Of a stretch of DNA of 64,000 nucleotides, positions 61,889 to 64,000 are shown piece by piece (position 1 is the stretch's first letter; every line of letters begins with the position of its first letter). Below the pieces are notes generated by a model. The model was not told where the DNA came from, made no database searches, and saw only the letters and a program-made list of their open reading frames with translations. Source of the stretch: Taeniopygia guttata (taxonomy: Eukaryota; Chordata; Aves; Passeriformes; Estrildidae); contig NC_133063.1 in assembly GCF_048771995.1 (NCBI RefSeq), positions 28,786,810 through 28,850,809 of the forward strand. The letters are read 5' to 3'. The position numbers were made by a program, and so were the translations under genes.

Positions 61889-62787
61889 GTATGTTATGGG
61901 GTATAAAGATTTAAAAATTTGTTTTGACAGCAATGCTGTTACAGATAATATAATTTGAATTAAAGCATAGGCTAAACTTTTGAGTCTCGGTTTGGAGTAC
62001 AGCTGATCATACATGGGGGATTCTGTTGATTTTCTTAAGGGGAGAGACATCTTGATTCTGAGAACATGCACAAATGAAAAACACAGTTGGTACTAATCTT
62101 CTTGCTTCTGAATTGAATAATAGGATTACTAGCAACCAATTAATCTACACAATCTCATTTTTTAATCAACTGGAAATTTTTGACTAAGCAATAGAAATGG
62201 AGCAATTGAATTTAGTCTCCATCATGAAATCAAGTCTTGTTTTTTTTCATTGGGCCTCCATGGAAGGAGATGTGTTAGGTAATTGTTTCTGCTGCTGTTT
62301 AATACAGCACAGAGTAAGCACAGTATAATTGCTTTTATAAATTTAATTAGCCAACACCCTTGTATCAAGTTTGATCAAAACATTACTTTGATATGGGTCA
62401 TACAAGGAGTCTGGTGTCCTATTTTAGCATCATTCTTCTAGAGGATTTTCGATGCATGTGACTAATTGTGCAGTTGAAGACTTGAAGGTTTTCTAAATAA
62501 AGATTTATGGTATATTTCTCTAACCTCTGCACTGTACAGTCAATGAAAAAAGCTCACTATGTTCAGGTAGTCATCCAGTAACCATTCTATAGAATATTTT
62601 AGTAAAATAGTGTACTAAATAGACCAAATTTTGAAATAAATAGAAATAAAAACTAAAGTGTATTTCTATAGGTGATGAAGTAGAAGTGCTACATTAAAAC
62701 TGAGTTTTCTGTAATAGTATTATACTATTTTTTTTTCCTGTTGTATGTAAACACTTTCAGGTCTTATTTTTGTTTTTTACTCTATAG

Positions 62788-62929
62788 GCACCTAAATGGT
62801 ATCCTTTGCTTAGTAACAAGTACCCTAGGTTTAAACCTGAAATACAAATTGGTGTTTCATTGGAGGCAGATTCAAAAGCACTGGTTGATGATTTTAAAGC
62901 AAAGGAGGCACCCCCTAGAGAAGAGAAGA
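62788..62929 (+). CDS. CEP120: CEP120 exon 4
   Basis: The acceptor is TACTCTATAG and the donor is AAGA/GTAAGT. The 142 bases encode [20 protein letters not shown], followed by a segment ending EAPPREEK, and leave phase 1. The true frame here is broken as an open frame by the upstream intron, so it is easily missed. It is the end of the first C2 domain and the start of the linker. The next exon is outside the window. Confidence 0.93.
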
Positions 62930-64000
62930 GTAAGTAACATGACATCACTCACTTTGAATTAAAAGTCTTCCTGTGCCAGATGACATATCTCTTGTTGCAA
63001 ATGTGCAGTTTTAAGAATCAAGAGAATTTTAATTTCACAGCAGTTCCAGCTGATTAATGTACCTTGTGGTAGTAAATTTTTCAAAGATTCTTTACTGTGA
63101 TAATTGTGTGACTTTTAGATGGACAAGTTGCAAACCAACTGGTATTTGAAATGAGAATCGGGCTCCTAGTTAAGTCCCTTGGGTATTTAACTTGTATTTA
63201 TGGGCTTTAGAAGGTTACGAAAGAAATAGTAAAGGAGCTTCTTTATAGAAGGAAAAGTTTCAGTAGTTTGGGCTTGGAACTGTAAAGAAGTAAAATGTCT
63301 CATTTGTTGGATAGACTTGCTTCTTTTTTGGTGTGTTCTTCTAATCTTTAGGTACTTAAATTATGTGATAGTGAATTTTTTTTTGTAATAACATACGCTT
63401 AATGTTGGGATTCATTCCAGTTCTGGATTCTATTGTTGATTTTTCTTGAAGGAAATCAGTGAAATAGTCAAAAATCTATTTGAACTCAAATGTTAACACT
63501 AGTAGGTACCTTTCTGTGCTGTGCCTTTAAGTCACTTTTCATCTGTTTGTTTTGTTTTTCTTTTTAATGCAAGTTAGTAGTTGTTAAAAAAATAAAAACA
63601 AGGTCTGAGAAACTTGATTTAAAGAGTCCCAAAGCAAAAACATATTTCCATCTTGCCCTGATCTCTTACCCAAATGCCTATCTACTTAACTTTTGGAAAA
63701 TGAACCTTTTGGTACATTTCTCCTGCATACCTTACAGTGTTCTTGCCCTGAAGGTATCTTTTTGCTAATTCTAAATCTGTCATCTATCTGCTGATGATCT
63801 GTGGCTGTGATTTTTGTAGAAGTAGAGTGGTCAGTGACAGTAAATGTTTCTTAAGCCAGAAGCTTCTGGCCCAGAATTTACTGACTTGGCTGCACTTCAG
63901 GATTGGTTAAGACAGGATTTAAGTTTCAGTGTAAGATAGCATGCTTCATTCTTTCAGATTTACAGCAAAACACAGGGAACCTTCCAATTGTAACATCTGT
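62930..64000 (+). other. CEP120 intron 4 (start)
   Basis: AT-rich intronic sequence. I looked for the next CEP120 exon here and did not find one. No repeat was recognised. Confidence 0.75.

Larger units (their letters stand above)
59497..62787 (+). other. CEP120 introns 1-3
   Basis: Intron 1 is 59497-60678, intron 2 is 60836-61773 and intron 3 is 61889-62787. Intron 1 carries simple repeats near 59776 (TTG/GTT runs), 59818 (GTTT runs) and 59969 (GT run). No other feature was recognised. Open frames here, such as the one at 59723-59917, are low complexity. Confidence 0.85.
59200..64000 (+). other. CEP120: CEP120 gene, 5' part (centrosomal protein 120)
   Basis: This is the gene-level span; the gene continues beyond 64000. 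Four exons are seen. Concatenated in phase they encode about the first 154 residues, closely matching vertebrate CEP120 and covering the first C2 domain. CEP120 is a centriole protein required for centriole elongation, procentriole assembly and ciliogenesis. Exon order, phases (1, 0, 0, 1) and splice sites are all consistent. I found no fifth exon between 62930 and the window end. It is divergent from CSNK1G3, as in human. Confidence 0.93.

Noticed and set aside
1..64000. CRISPR arrays, operons, bacterial or phage systems
   Set aside because: No regularly spaced repeats, no dense gene strings and clear vertebrate gene structure throughout.
1..64000. tRNA, rRNA or microRNA genes
   Set aside because: No A/B box pair with cloverleaf potential or other RNA gene signature was evident by eye; a covariance search would be decisive.

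Overview
The window is nuclear DNA from a bird. The evidence is CR1 LINE fragments with the avian 3' end, several LTR families that look avian, two CpG islands, and two recognisable vertebrate genes split into short exons with GT/AG boundaries. Most of the window is AT-rich intron or intergenic DNA. Most open frames in it are chance or transposon-derived. Passerine or other neoavian origin, and location on chromosome Z, are guesses from repeat style and remembered synteny.

Host genes. CSNK1G3 (casein kinase I gamma 3) lies on the minus strand. Its CpG-island promoter and inferred non-coding exon 1 are near 44.35-44.7 kb. The start-codon exon is at 27542-27957, followed by exons at 23657-23697 and 7942-8011. 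The rest of the kinase lies beyond base 1. CEP120 (centriole protein) lies on the plus strand. Its CpG island starts near 59.1 kb and coding exons 1-4 are at 59445-59496, 60679-60835, 61774-61888 and 62788-62929. The remainder lies beyond the window. The two genes are divergent, about 15 kb apart, the same head-to-head order as in human 5q23. All seven coding exon segments join in phase. The two encode unrelated functions: membrane-bound Ser/Thr kinase signalling and centriole/cilium assembly.

Mobile elements. Three endogenous retroviruses (ERVs) sit in CSNK1G3 introns, all antisense to the gene. ERV1 (1329-5780) is a class II-like provirus with two LTRs and a perfect 6-bp target duplication; it keeps a 363-codon open frame that fuses Gag capsid, the integrase C-terminus and an Env remnant. 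ERV2 (9677 to about 13899) is an ERVL-like, gag-deleted pol with a truncated 5' LTR. ERV3 (16090-20640) is an old element with diverged LTRs, carrying a nested solo LTR at 17.4 kb. A sister copy of that solo LTR at 53.1 kb has 8-bp flanking repeats. A further nest of LTRs occupies 53.55-54.92 kb. CR1 LINE pieces occur at 8.8, 24.5, 31.7-33.0, 46.8-47.1, 49.9-50.5 and 56.4-57.7 kb; the last keeps a decayed ORF1 with the esterase region.

Most notable observations: the fused Gag-integrase-Env frame of ERV1; a 32-bp tandem repeat just upstream of the CEP120 start that places an ATG in each of the three reading frames; and the nested LTR insertion at 53.6-54.3 kb. I found no microbial-type system, no CRISPR array and no confident RNA gene.
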